A DNA stretch of 32,760 bases from Phycisphaerales bacterium (lineage in GTDB: Bacteria > Planctomycetota > Phycisphaerae > Phycisphaerales > SM1A02). Numbering within the stretch: the first letter of the stretch is position 1; each line of letters begins with the position of its first letter. The notes beneath the pieces are model-generated. The model was not told the origin of the DNA. It saw nothing but the letters and a program-made list of their open reading frames with translations, and did no database searches. The position numbers and the translations under genes were made by a program. The DNA lies in assembly GCA_030748805.1 (NCBI GenBank), contig JASMLG010000096.1, positions 1 to 32,760 of the forward strand. Direction: 5' to 3'. Shown piece after piece: positions 27,067 through 32,760 of this stretch.

Positions 27067-27962
27067 GCTTGAACTCCACATACGTCACCAACTTTTACAG
27101 ATCGCCCATTGCAAAAATCTTCCCATGACATCTCATTGCTACCAGCAGGTTTGAGTTTCAATATTTTTATAGAGCCACAGCCCACAGCGATTGTTCCGTC
27201 TGCCAATATTTCACCTACTTTTCCTGTACCTTTGTTAGGAATTGCGTTAATTATTTTGCAGTCAATACCTGCAATATTCAAATGGCAGCAAGGCCACGGA
27301 GAAAGACCGCGAATAGTTCGTGCAACTTCTGTTGAATCCTTAGTTAAATCAAGAATAGAATCTTTTCTAGAGAGTTTAGGAGCGTAAGTTACTTTTGATT
27401 CATCTTGTATTTCACCTCTTAAATCTGACTTAAGAACTTCAAGTATTAAATCAGGCCCTAATTTCCTTAACCTATCGTGTAACTGGCCTGCTGTTTCTTC
27501 GGATCCAATTTCGGTCGACACGCTACCTAGAACTAAACCAGAATCCATTTTTTGAGCAATCGTAATGACGCTAACCCCAGAGAACTTGTCACCATGAACA
27601 ATCGCCGCATTTATAGGAGCCGCACCCCGCCACCTTGGTAAAAGCGAAGCGTGCAAATTGACAATTGGATTTAGTTCTACTAATTCTTCACTGAGTTTTT
27701 GTCCAAAAGCTATTACCACTGTTGCATCAACAGAGAGGGATTTTATCTTCTCTAAAATTTCAGGTGAATTAACATCTTCTGTTTTAATTACTTGTAAATT
27801 ATGTTCTAAAGACCACTTGCCAATTGGTGTTGGTGTTTCTTTGCGATTTCTACCCGCTGGCTTATCTGGAGATGTTATAACTCCAACCACTTCATGTTCT
27901 TCAACAAGTCGCTCCAAAGAGCAAAGTCCAAATTCTCCTGAACCCATAAATAAGATATTCAT
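27063..27962 (-). CDS. fmt: Methionyl-tRNA formyltransferase
   Basis: Fmt formylates Met-tRNA(fMet) with 10-formyl-tetrahydrofolate before translation initiation. The 299-residue protein begins with the Rossmann strand MNILFMGSGEFG. It has SPDKPAGR and the catalytic region NLHASLLPRWRGAAPINAAI with the conserved Asn and His. The third catalytic residue, Asp, is in the MDSG motif at about 138-141. The C-terminal OB-like tRNA-binding domain follows. The ATG overlaps the def stop by 4 bases (ATGA), the standard def-fmt arrangement. Confidence 0.97.
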   Translation of the reverse strand: MNILFMGSGEFGLCSLERLVEEHEVVGVITSPDKPAGRNRKETPTPIGKWSLEHNLQVIKTEDVNSPEILEKIKSLSVDATVVIAFGQKLSEELVELNPIVNLHASLLPRWRGAAPINAAIVHGDKFSGVSVITIAQKMDSGLVLGSVSTEIGSEETAGQLHDRLRKLGPDLILEVLKSDLRGEIQDESKVTYAPKLSRKDSILDLTKDSTEVARTIRGLSPWPCCHLNIAGIDCKIINAIPNKGTGKVGEILADGTIAVGCGSIKILKLKPAGSNEMSWEDFCNGRSVKVGDVCGVQA

Positions 27963-28483
27963 TTTAATCGCTCTAAATCACGAATCAAACGCCTGTTAAT
28001 CAACCGATCCATCGCAGACATTTTGTCAATTATCAAAACACCATCAAGGTGATCATGTTCGTGCTGCCAGACCCTCGCTATAAAATCATCGCTTTCCATA
28101 TCAACCAGTTTTCCATCAATATTATGTCCAGAAATTTTTATCGAAACTGGTCTTCGAATATTACCCCTAACATCAGGCAAACTTAAACATCCCTCTTCTT
28201 CTGAATCACATTCGTCACCAATTGTCTCAATTTTAGGATTTATCCATACAATGCCCAACTCCTCATTATCTGGGTCTCTAGTGACGAAGATTCTCCATGG
28301 AAGACCTACCTGAGGTGCGGCTAGTCCAGCCCCATGGTTTTCAAACATGATTTCTACCATTTTCTGAGCAACCTTTCGGACAATTGAATCGTCCGGATTC
28401 ACCTCATTGGCACGTTTCCTGAGAATTGGTTCTGGGTGTAGGATTAGAACTAGGGATTTAGGGTCAACTGTCACGTAAAACAT
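27959..28483 (-). CDS. def: Peptide deformylase
   Basis: Def removes the formyl group from nascent N-formyl-Met peptides; it is a small metalloenzyme. All three family motifs are visible in the 174-residue frame: GAGLAAPQVG (motif I), EEGCLSLP with the metal-binding Cys (motif II) and WQHEHDHLDGV with the HExxH-type ligands (motif III). It is the first gene of the seven-gene operon running to mraY. The ATG at 28483 lacks a Shine-Dalgarno. A GTG three codons downstream (28474) lies 7 bases after TAGAAT (28487-28482) and could be the start of a leaderless mRNA, so the exact N-terminus is open. Confidence 0.95.
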   Translation of the reverse strand: MFYVTVDPKSLVLILHPEPILRKRANEVNPDDSIVRKVAQKMVEIMFENHGAGLAAPQVGLPWRIFVTRDPDNEELGIVWINPKIETIGDECDSEEEGCLSLPDVRGNIRRPVSIKISGHNIDGKLVDMESDDFIARVWQHEHDHLDGVLIIDKMSAMDRLINRRLIRDLERLK

Positions 28484-28496
28484 TCTACCGCAGGCG

Positions 28497-28525
28497 TTGA
28501 CGCTAGGTTAGAATATGTGTACCCT
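28497..28525 (+). promoter_or_regulatory. Possible promoter of the TPR gene
   Basis: TTGACG (28497-28502), a 17-base spacer and TACCCT (28520-28525) lie in the 59-base divergent region upstream of the ATG at 28543. A better -10 hexamer, TAGAAT (28509-28514), is present in the same stretch but has no -35 box at the right distance, so the exact promoter is ambiguous. Confidence 0.3.
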
Positions 28526-28542
28526 TCTGGGCTCCACGAATC

Positions 28543-29997
28543 ATGGCACTATTTGGAAAAAAGACAACCTCAACAGATGAATTTCTGCCCGATTCAGAAA
28601 AAGCAAATGCTTGGTTTGACCGCGCTAGGCAAATGGCTGGAAGTAACAATTATGAGTCGGCATTCGCCTTTTTTGCAAGCGGTTTCAAATTAGATCCTCG
28701 TGATTTGACTGTTCACAAAGAAGTTCTACAAATTGCTTCAACCTACTACAACAAAGGTGGTGAGCCCGCCACGAATAAAGAAATTAAACAGGTTGATGGC
28801 ACAAGCAATATCGAGAAGTTTGTCACAGCATTATTTGCTTGGTGGCATGATGTCACAAATCCAAAACTAGGTATCAAGGCAATTACTGCTGCAGTAAAAG
28901 CAAAACAGAATGAGTTTGGGGTTGCGATGGCAGACACCGTTCTTATGCTAACTCAGAACAGCGGCAAGAAACCATCACACAAAGAACTTAAGTCGTTGAT
29001 GGAATTATTCCAATCAACTGGTGCTTGGGATCAAGCAATTAAAGTTGGGCAAGTTGCACTTGCTACCAAACCAGATGACTCTGTTCTGGAAAGAGCTTTG
29101 AATGAATTAGCTGCTGAACGAGCTATGACTCAAGGTGGTTACGATCAAATGGGTTCAGAAGAGGGAGGATTCCAAAAATTTGTCAAGGATATGGACAAAC
29201 AAAGAGAACTGGAAGAAGACGAATCTTTAGCGGGATCTGCCGGAAGCGAAGAGCGGATATTAGCTCGTGCTAAAAAGGGATTTGAAGAAAACCCTGAGTC
29301 ACCTGATGCAATTTCTACTTATGTTAAAGTTTTGAAAAAACAGGATACCCCTGAATCAATTAAATTGGCTTTTCAAACGCTTATGAATGGAGCCAAAGTT
29401 ACAAAACAATATCGCTTCCGAATGGAAGCAGCTGATATCAAAATTGCGCAAGCGCGACAACAAATTGAACAAATGGAAATAAAACTAATTAGCAATCCCG
29501 ACCCTGAGTTGCAAGATAAACTTGCCATGGCGAAGGAAGAATTAGCTGCTTTCCAAAAATCAGAATACCAAGAACGAGCAGAAAAATATCCAACTGATCG
29601 AAAAATACGCTATCAACTTGGAGAACTTGCCGTTGCAGATGGAGATATCAATCTCGCGATGGAATGTTTCCAAAAGGCAAAGGATGAGCCACGGCTACGA
29701 GTTCGAGCAGGTCAGGAACTAGGAAGGTGCTTTGCTGCAGAGGGATGGTTTGCTGAAGCAATTGGAGAGTTCAAGGAGTCAATTAAGGTACTTGCGGGCA
29801 GTGACAATGAGACAGAGTTATCACTTAGATACGATTTGATGCAGTCATTGGCAATGAAAGCAAAGAATGATAAGAACATCGATTTAGCACGTGAAGCAAT
29901 GGATATATGTTCTGGGATTGCACGTAAAAATATTTCATATCGAGATATCCGCGACTGTCGAAGGAATCTAGACAAACTGGTCAAAGATCTAGATTAA
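28543..29997 (+). CDS. Cytoplasmic TPR-repeat protein of unknown function
   Basis: The 484-residue protein has no signal peptide or membrane helix. It begins MALFGKK and contains helical TPR-like repeats: about residues 20-55 (ANAWFDRARQMAGSNNYESA, then FAFFASGFKLDPRD), around 130-190 (WDQAIKVGQVALATKPDD) and around 355-410 (ELAVADGDINLAMECFQKAK, AEGWFAEAIGEF). A charged, likely coiled-coil stretch lies at about 290-350 (IKIAQARQQIEQMEIKL and on to AAFQKSEYQERAE). It probably acts as a scaffold. No partner is suggested by its neighbours: def is divergent upstream and the kdsB-like gene convergent downstream. Its stop codon lies in the first copy of a 38-bp tandem repeat. Confidence 0.8.
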   Translation: MALFGKKTTSTDEFLPDSEKANAWFDRARQMAGSNNYESAFAFFASGFKLDPRDLTVHKEVLQIASTYYNKGGEPATNKEIKQVDGTSNIEKFVTALFAWWHDVTNPKLGIKAITAAVKAKQNEFGVAMADTVLMLTQNSGKKPSHKELKSLMELFQSTGAWDQAIKVGQVALATKPDDSVLERALNELAAERAMTQGGYDQMGSEEGGFQKFVKDMDKQRELEEDESLAGSAGSEERILARAKKGFEENPESPDAISTYVKVLKKQDTPESIKLAFQTLMNGAKVTKQYRFRMEAADIKIAQARQQIEQMEIKLISNPDPELQDKLAMAKEELAAFQKSEYQERAEKYPTDRKIRYQLGELAVADGDINLAMECFQKAKDEPRLRVRAGQELGRCFAAEGWFAEAIGEFKESIKVLAGSDNETELSLRYDLMQSLAMKAKNDKNIDLAREAMDICSGIARKNISYRDIRDCRRNLDKLVKDLD

Positions 29998-30067
29998 TTG
30001 ACCCGCGGTCCTTTTTTACTTTTTTACACGATTAATTGACCCGCAGTCCTTTTTTCCTTTTTTACTC
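29992..30067. repeat. Tandem duplication of a 38-bp unit with T-runs
   Basis: Two adjacent 38-bp copies (29992-30029 and 30030-30067) differ at only three positions. Each begins GATTAATTGACCCGC and carries two runs of six T. A third partial start, GATTA, follows at 30068-30072. The TAA of the first copy is the stop of the TPR gene, and the partial third copy contains the stop of the convergent kdsB-like gene. Confidence 0.9.
30000..30017 (+). terminator. Short terminator-like hairpin with T6 (repeat copy 1)
   Basis: GACC (30000-30003), loop CGC and GGTC (30007-30010) form a 4-bp perfect stem followed by C and six T (30012-30017), immediately after the TPR stop. The stem is short for an intrinsic terminator. 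The second copy (30038-30055) keeps only three pairs because of a G-to-A change but retains the T-run. Confidence 0.4.
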
Positions 30068-30069
30068 GA

Positions 30070-30750
30070 TTATCGCCTAGAAACAAAATCGTTGTATTGT
30101 TCCTTGGTGTCAATTCCGCTTGGCTGGGGTTCAACAATTGCAACAGCAATTTTATATCCATTATCAATAGCACGCATTTGTTCAAGTCGCCGAGTAAGTT
30201 CATTCTGTGTTGGTTGCATCTGAACGTATGTCTGTAAAAATTTTGGCTGATAGACATACAAGCCAATGTGGCGTTGTGCTGCTTGGTTGGTGTGCCTCAA
30301 AAAATCAACCGCTTGACCGTTCTGGACTATCACTTTTACAACGTTTTCGTTTGCAATTTCTTCCTCTTGAAGTTCGCATACAGCAGTCGCCATGACGAAG
30401 TCGTCAAGTGTCTCAACCGTAGCATCGATTACCTCTGAATCAAGTTCGGGTTCATCACCCTGCATATTGACGACGACGTCACACTTCAAATCACGGACTG
30501 CTTCAGCAATTCTGCTGGTTCCGTTTGGGTGCTCACTTGTCATAATTACTTTCCCGCCAAAACTTTGAACACAATCAGATATTTCAAGTGAATCAGTTGC
30601 TACAAAAACATCTGTTACTGAGTTTGCGTTATTTGCTACTTCCCAAGCATATTGTATTAATGGCTTCCCAGAGTCATCAGCAATCATCTTCGCTGGAAAC
30701 CTCGAAGAATCGATTCTCGCTGGAATTATCGCAACTACTTTATTACTCAT
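30070..30750 (-). CDS. kdsB: 3-Deoxy-manno-octulosonate cytidylyltransferase (CMP-Kdo synthetase) family
   Basis: KdsB activates Kdo (or a related 3-deoxy sugar) with CTP for lipopolysaccharide inner-core synthesis. The 226-residue protein shows IPARIDSSRFPAKM, VFVATDS, HPNGTSRIAEA (normally H-x-SGT-[DE]-R), NMQGDEPEL, HIGLYVY and the LEQMRAIDNGYKI C-terminal stretch. It is about 20 residues shorter than E. coli KdsB. The segment FSRxxIPxxRD...HIGIY is reduced here to DFLRHTNQAAQRHIGLY, so the sugar specificity may differ. The ATG at 30750 has no strong Shine-Dalgarno; TAGAAT ends 6 bases upstream. pyrG, which makes the CTP it uses, is divergent next door. Confidence 0.85.
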   Translation of the reverse strand: MSNKVVAIIPARIDSSRFPAKMIADDSGKPLIQYAWEVANNANSVTDVFVATDSLEISDCVQSFGGKVIMTSEHPNGTSRIAEAVRDLKCDVVVNMQGDEPELDSEVIDATVETLDDFVMATAVCELQEEEIANENVVKVIVQNGQAVDFLRHTNQAAQRHIGLYVYQPKFLQTYVQMQPTQNELTRRLEQMRAIDNGYKIAVAIVEPQPSGIDTKEQYNDFVSRR

Positions 30751-30756
30751 TCCACC

Positions 30757-30762
30757 ATTCTA
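30757..30762 (-). promoter_or_regulatory. Possible -10 box of kdsB (leaderless)
   Basis: On the minus strand TAGAAT (30762-30757; 5 of 6 matches) ends 6 bases before the ATG at 30750. No -35 box is evident. The position would give a transcript starting at or beside the start codon. The site lies inside a 6-bp inverted repeat TCCACC/GGTGGA (30751-30756 with 30768-30773). Confidence 0.35.
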
Positions 30763-30787
30763 CCTTAGGTGGAATAATTTGATTCTG

Positions 30788-30815
30788 AGCCAAACCTGAG
30801 TTGGCTGGCTTTTTT
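30788..30815 (+). terminator. Intrinsic terminator-like hairpin upstream of pyrG
   Basis: AGCCAA (30788-30793), a 7-base loop and TTGGCT (30801-30806) form a perfect 6-bp stem, followed by GGC and six T (30810-30815). It points in the direction of pyrG and lies before the predicted pyrG -10 box. It could stop antisense or read-through transcription, or act as an attenuator if a promoter exists further upstream. Confidence 0.5.
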
Positions 30816-30827
30816 CGCATTTTACTC

Positions 30828-30855
30828 TTGTTGCATGTACACTCCATGCTACAAT
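30828..30855 (+). promoter_or_regulatory. Predicted promoter of pyrG with extended -10
   Basis: TTGTTG (30828-30833), a 16-base spacer and TACAAT (30850-30855), preceded by TG at 30847-30848, form an extended -10 promoter. Its -10 box ends 5 bases before the ATG at 30861, so the mRNA would be leaderless or nearly so. Confidence 0.45.
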
Positions 30856-30860
30856 CTCGT

Positions 30861-32675
30861 ATGCCCAACCAAGATAACAATGAAACTTTTTTAAGCCAAT
30901 TTGGCAAAAGTGGCTACTCAACAGAATTCTTTTCCCCTATCCCAGAGGGCTATAAACAGGGACATACACGCTATGTTGTTGTACTTGGAACTGTAATGTC
31001 AGGTCTAGGTAAGGGAATATTCAGTTCATCACTAGCAAAATTACTTCAAGACAAGGGATTGACGGTGACACCCGTCAAACTTGAGGGCTACCTGAATATC
31101 GATTCGGGAACACTTAACCCTTTTAGGCATGGTGAGGTCTTCGTTCTCGACGACGGTACCGAAACAGACATGGATTTGGGTACTTACGAGCGCATCCTCG
31201 ATCAAAATCTATCTCGATCAAATTTTACAACTGCTGGACAAATTTATACCGAAATCTTGACCCGTGAACGAGCAGGCGGCTATCTTGGGCGTGATGTACA
31301 AATGATTCCACACGTCACTGGCGAAGTAAAAAGACGCCTTCGCCAACTCGCTATTGATGGCGGCAAAAATGGCAAACAAGCAGACGTTGTCTTTGTCGAA
31401 GTTGGCGGAACTGTCGGGGACTACGAAAACGGCTTCTATATAGAAGCATTGCGTGAACTTGCCTACGAAGAAGGTCCAGAATCAACATGTTTCGTGGCAC
31501 TAACGTATATCGTAGAGCCAGCAATCCTAGGAGAGCAAAAATCAAAGCCAGCTCAACTTGGAATCAAGCGATTGATGGAAACAGGTATCCAGCCACACTT
31601 AGTCGCATGCCGCGCTGAACTTCCAGTCACCGATACTGTCATCCAAAAAATCTCTATGTTCTCAAACGTTCCAAAAGAATGCGTATTCTCGATGCACGAC
31701 CGCGCATCCATTTACACAATCCCAGATGCAATGCGAAGCGAAGGATTAGACAGACAAATTCTATCTCAACTTAAACTTCACAACCGAGTAGACGCTATTG
31801 CTGAAGACAAGGCACGCTCTGAGTGGAATGCTTACACAACTGCAATCGCATCGGAGCGAAAATACAACATCAATATCGGCATCCTTGGTAAATACACTTC
31901 TATTCGTGATGCCTACGCTTCGATTGACAAAGCAATCGAACACGCATCGACTCACTTATCCGCAAACGTCAACATCAAATGGCTCGACGTCACAAACTTC
32001 ACGGAAAAAAACGCTGACTCAAAACTTGAAGCCGCAGACCTTGACGCTGTCATTGTTCCAGGGGGTTTTGGTGAACGCGGCATCGAAGGAAAACTCGCAA
32101 GCGTCAAATGGGCTCGCGAGCATGGCATACCATTTCTTGGCATTTGCCTAGGATTCCAAATGGCTGTAGTTGAGTTTGCAAGAAACGTGGTCGAACTGAA
32201 GGAAGCAAACTCAGCCGAGTTCGATGTGAACTGCAAGCACCCAGTCATAGCGGAACTCCCCGACCAAAAGGAAATTGAGGGACTCGGTGGCACGATGCGA
32301 CTCGGCGGTCAAGATGTCGAACTCACCCCCGGATCATTCGCCGAAAAACTTTTCGCCGCAACGAGCATCCGCGAACGTTTCCGACACCGCTACGAAGTTG
32401 AACCAAAGTACATAGACCAACTCACCAAAGCAGGACTCATTTTCAGCGGACATCATCCAGAGCACCAAATTATGCAAGTGCTTGAACTTTCAAGCGATAT
32501 ACACCCCTACTTTGTTGCGGGTCAATTCCACCCTGAACTTACAAGTCGACCCCTTCGTCCGCAACCGATGTTTATGGGATTAATTGCAGCAGCAATTGTT
32601 CACCGCACTAGCGAACGACCACCTGATGCTAATAGTCGGTGGTTTACTAGCAGTAATTCTAGCTCTGCCGTATAA
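30861..32675 (+). CDS. pyrG: CTP synthase (divergent, with N- and C-terminal extensions)
   Basis: PyrG converts UTP to CTP using ATP and glutamine. From the ATG at 30861 the protein has 604 residues, against about 545 in most bacteria: about 35 extra at the N-terminus and about 25 Ser/Asn-rich at the C-terminus. The synthetase domain has the P-loop GTVMSGLGKGIF, the Mg-binding Asp in ETDMDLGTYER and Glu in VEVGGTVGD. The segment KLEGYLNIDSGTLNPF departs from the usual K(L/I)DPY(I/L)N(V)DPGTMSP. The glutaminase domain has PGGFGERG, the nucleophile Cys in GICLGFQ, and the His/Glu pair in GQFHPELTSRP. Upstream in-frame starts at 30801 (TTG, inside a hairpin) and 30846 (overlapping the promoter) are less likely. 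Glutaminase and synthetase residues are intact, so it should be active. Confidence 0.93.
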   Translation: MPNQDNNETFLSQFGKSGYSTEFFSPIPEGYKQGHTRYVVVLGTVMSGLGKGIFSSSLAKLLQDKGLTVTPVKLEGYLNIDSGTLNPFRHGEVFVLDDGTETDMDLGTYERILDQNLSRSNFTTAGQIYTEILTRERAGGYLGRDVQMIPHVTGEVKRRLRQLAIDGGKNGKQADVVFVEVGGTVGDYENGFYIEALRELAYEEGPESTCFVALTYIVEPAILGEQKSKPAQLGIKRLMETGIQPHLVACRAELPVTDTVIQKISMFSNVPKECVFSMHDRASIYTIPDAMRSEGLDRQILSQLKLHNRVDAIAEDKARSEWNAYTTAIASERKYNINIGILGKYTSIRDAYASIDKAIEHASTHLSANVNIKWLDVTNFTEKNADSKLEAADLDAVIVPGGFGERGIEGKLASVKWAREHGIPFLGICLGFQMAVVEFARNVVELKEANSAEFDVNCKHPVIAELPDQKEIEGLGGTMRLGGQDVELTPGSFAEKLFAATSIRERFRHRYEVEPKYIDQLTKAGLIFSGHHPEHQIMQVLELSSDIHPYFVAGQFHPELTSRPLRPQPMFMGLIAAAIVHRTSERPPDANSRWFTSSNSSSAV

Positions 32676-32676
32676 T
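32671..32676 (+). promoter_or_regulatory. Perfect -10 box of the tRNA gene, overlapping the pyrG stop
   Basis: TATAAT at 32671-32676 contains the pyrG stop codon TAA (32673-32675) and ends 10 bases before the tRNA gene. Transcription would start about 4 bases before the mature tRNA. No matching -35 box is obvious; read-through from pyrG is also possible. Confidence 0.45.
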
Positions 32677-32686
32677 CTCCAACTTC

Positions 32687-32760
32687 GGCGATATAGCTCA
32701 GTCGGTTAGAGCGAGGGATTCATAAGCCCTAGGTCGCTGGTTCGAATCCAGCTATCGCCA
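32687..32760 (+). tRNA. tRNA with anticodon CAT (elongator Met, or Ile2)
   Basis: A full cloverleaf of 74 bases fits: acceptor GGCGATA/TATCGCC, D arm GCTC-AGTCGGTTA-GAGC, and anticodon stem AGGGA/GCCCT with loop TTCATAA (anticodon CAT at 32721-32723). The T arm is GCTGG-TTCGAAT-CCAGC and the discriminator is A. The first pair is G1-C72 and the anticodon stem lacks the three G-C pairs of initiators, so it is not tRNA-fMet. CAT could be elongator Met or the lysidine-modified Ile tRNA; elongator Met is more likely. The window ends at the discriminator base, so a coded CCA cannot be checked. Confidence 0.96.

Noticed and set aside
30801..30860. In-frame extension of pyrG from a TTG at 30801 (20 more residues, hydrophobic).
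   Set aside because: The TTG lies in the 3' arm of a terminator-like hairpin and the extension spans a predicted -35/-10 promoter; no Shine-Dalgarno is present and CTP synthase is cytosolic.
1..32760. CRISPR arrays, insertion sequences, prophage or defence modules.
   Set aside because: No regularly spaced repeats, transposase, integrase, capsid, nuclease or helicase motifs were seen; nearly all bases belong to housekeeping or surface-protein genes.

Overview
This window reads as chromosomal DNA of a low-GC, Gram-negative-type bacterium. It is most likely a marine planctomycete of the Phycisphaerae type. Three things point there: two secreted proteins with seven FG-GAP/VCBS repeats ending in a C-terminal dockerin-like Asp/Asn repeat domain with a W-x-S-C tail, peptidoglycan genes whose MurE carries the DNPR motif of meso-diaminopimelate-adding enzymes, and a CMP-Kdo synthetase-type gene that implies an outer membrane with lipopolysaccharide. 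The taxonomy is inferred from gene content only. The window is densely coded, with no CRISPR array, IS element or phage module and no gene-free stretch above about 140 bases.

Positions 1-13286 hold a histidine-utilisation locus. The C-terminus of histidine ammonia-lyase (hutH) enters from the left edge. It is separated from hutU and hutI by a minus-strand block of two secreted beta-propeller/dockerin proteins and a two-domain glyoxalase-fold (VOC) protein. hutU and hutI run on into a type I methionine aminopeptidase and an S9 prolyl oligopeptidase, which suggests peptide and histidine catabolism. ispH (isoprenoid synthesis) and rlmN (23S rRNA/tRNA methylation) follow.

Positions 13255-21364 hold a minus-strand pair, a HAD phosphatase and a very large indolepyruvate oxidoreductase-like protein that has lost its Fe-S cysteines and its recognisable thiamine-diphosphate motif. 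Next to it are plus-strand genes for an aminoglycoside-phosphotransferase-fold kinase, a sulfotransferase, a membrane-anchored TPR-like protein and an RluA/RluD-type pseudouridine synthase.

Positions 21471-28483 are one tightly overlapping minus-strand operon, transcribed def, fmt, a small putative zincin, queA, murE, murF, mraY. It joins N-formyl-Met processing, tRNA queuosine synthesis and lipid-I synthesis. After it come a cytoplasmic TPR protein, a tandem 38-bp repeat with terminator-like character, the kdsB-like gene, a divergent CTP synthase (pyrG) and a tRNA with anticodon CAT at the right edge.

The most notable observations are the apparently catalytically degenerate indolepyruvate oxidoreductase, the uncharacterised zincin in the def-mur operon, a recurring -10-like hexamer 5-7 nt before start codons that suggests leaderless mRNAs, and the 38-bp duplication that carries the ends of two convergent genes.
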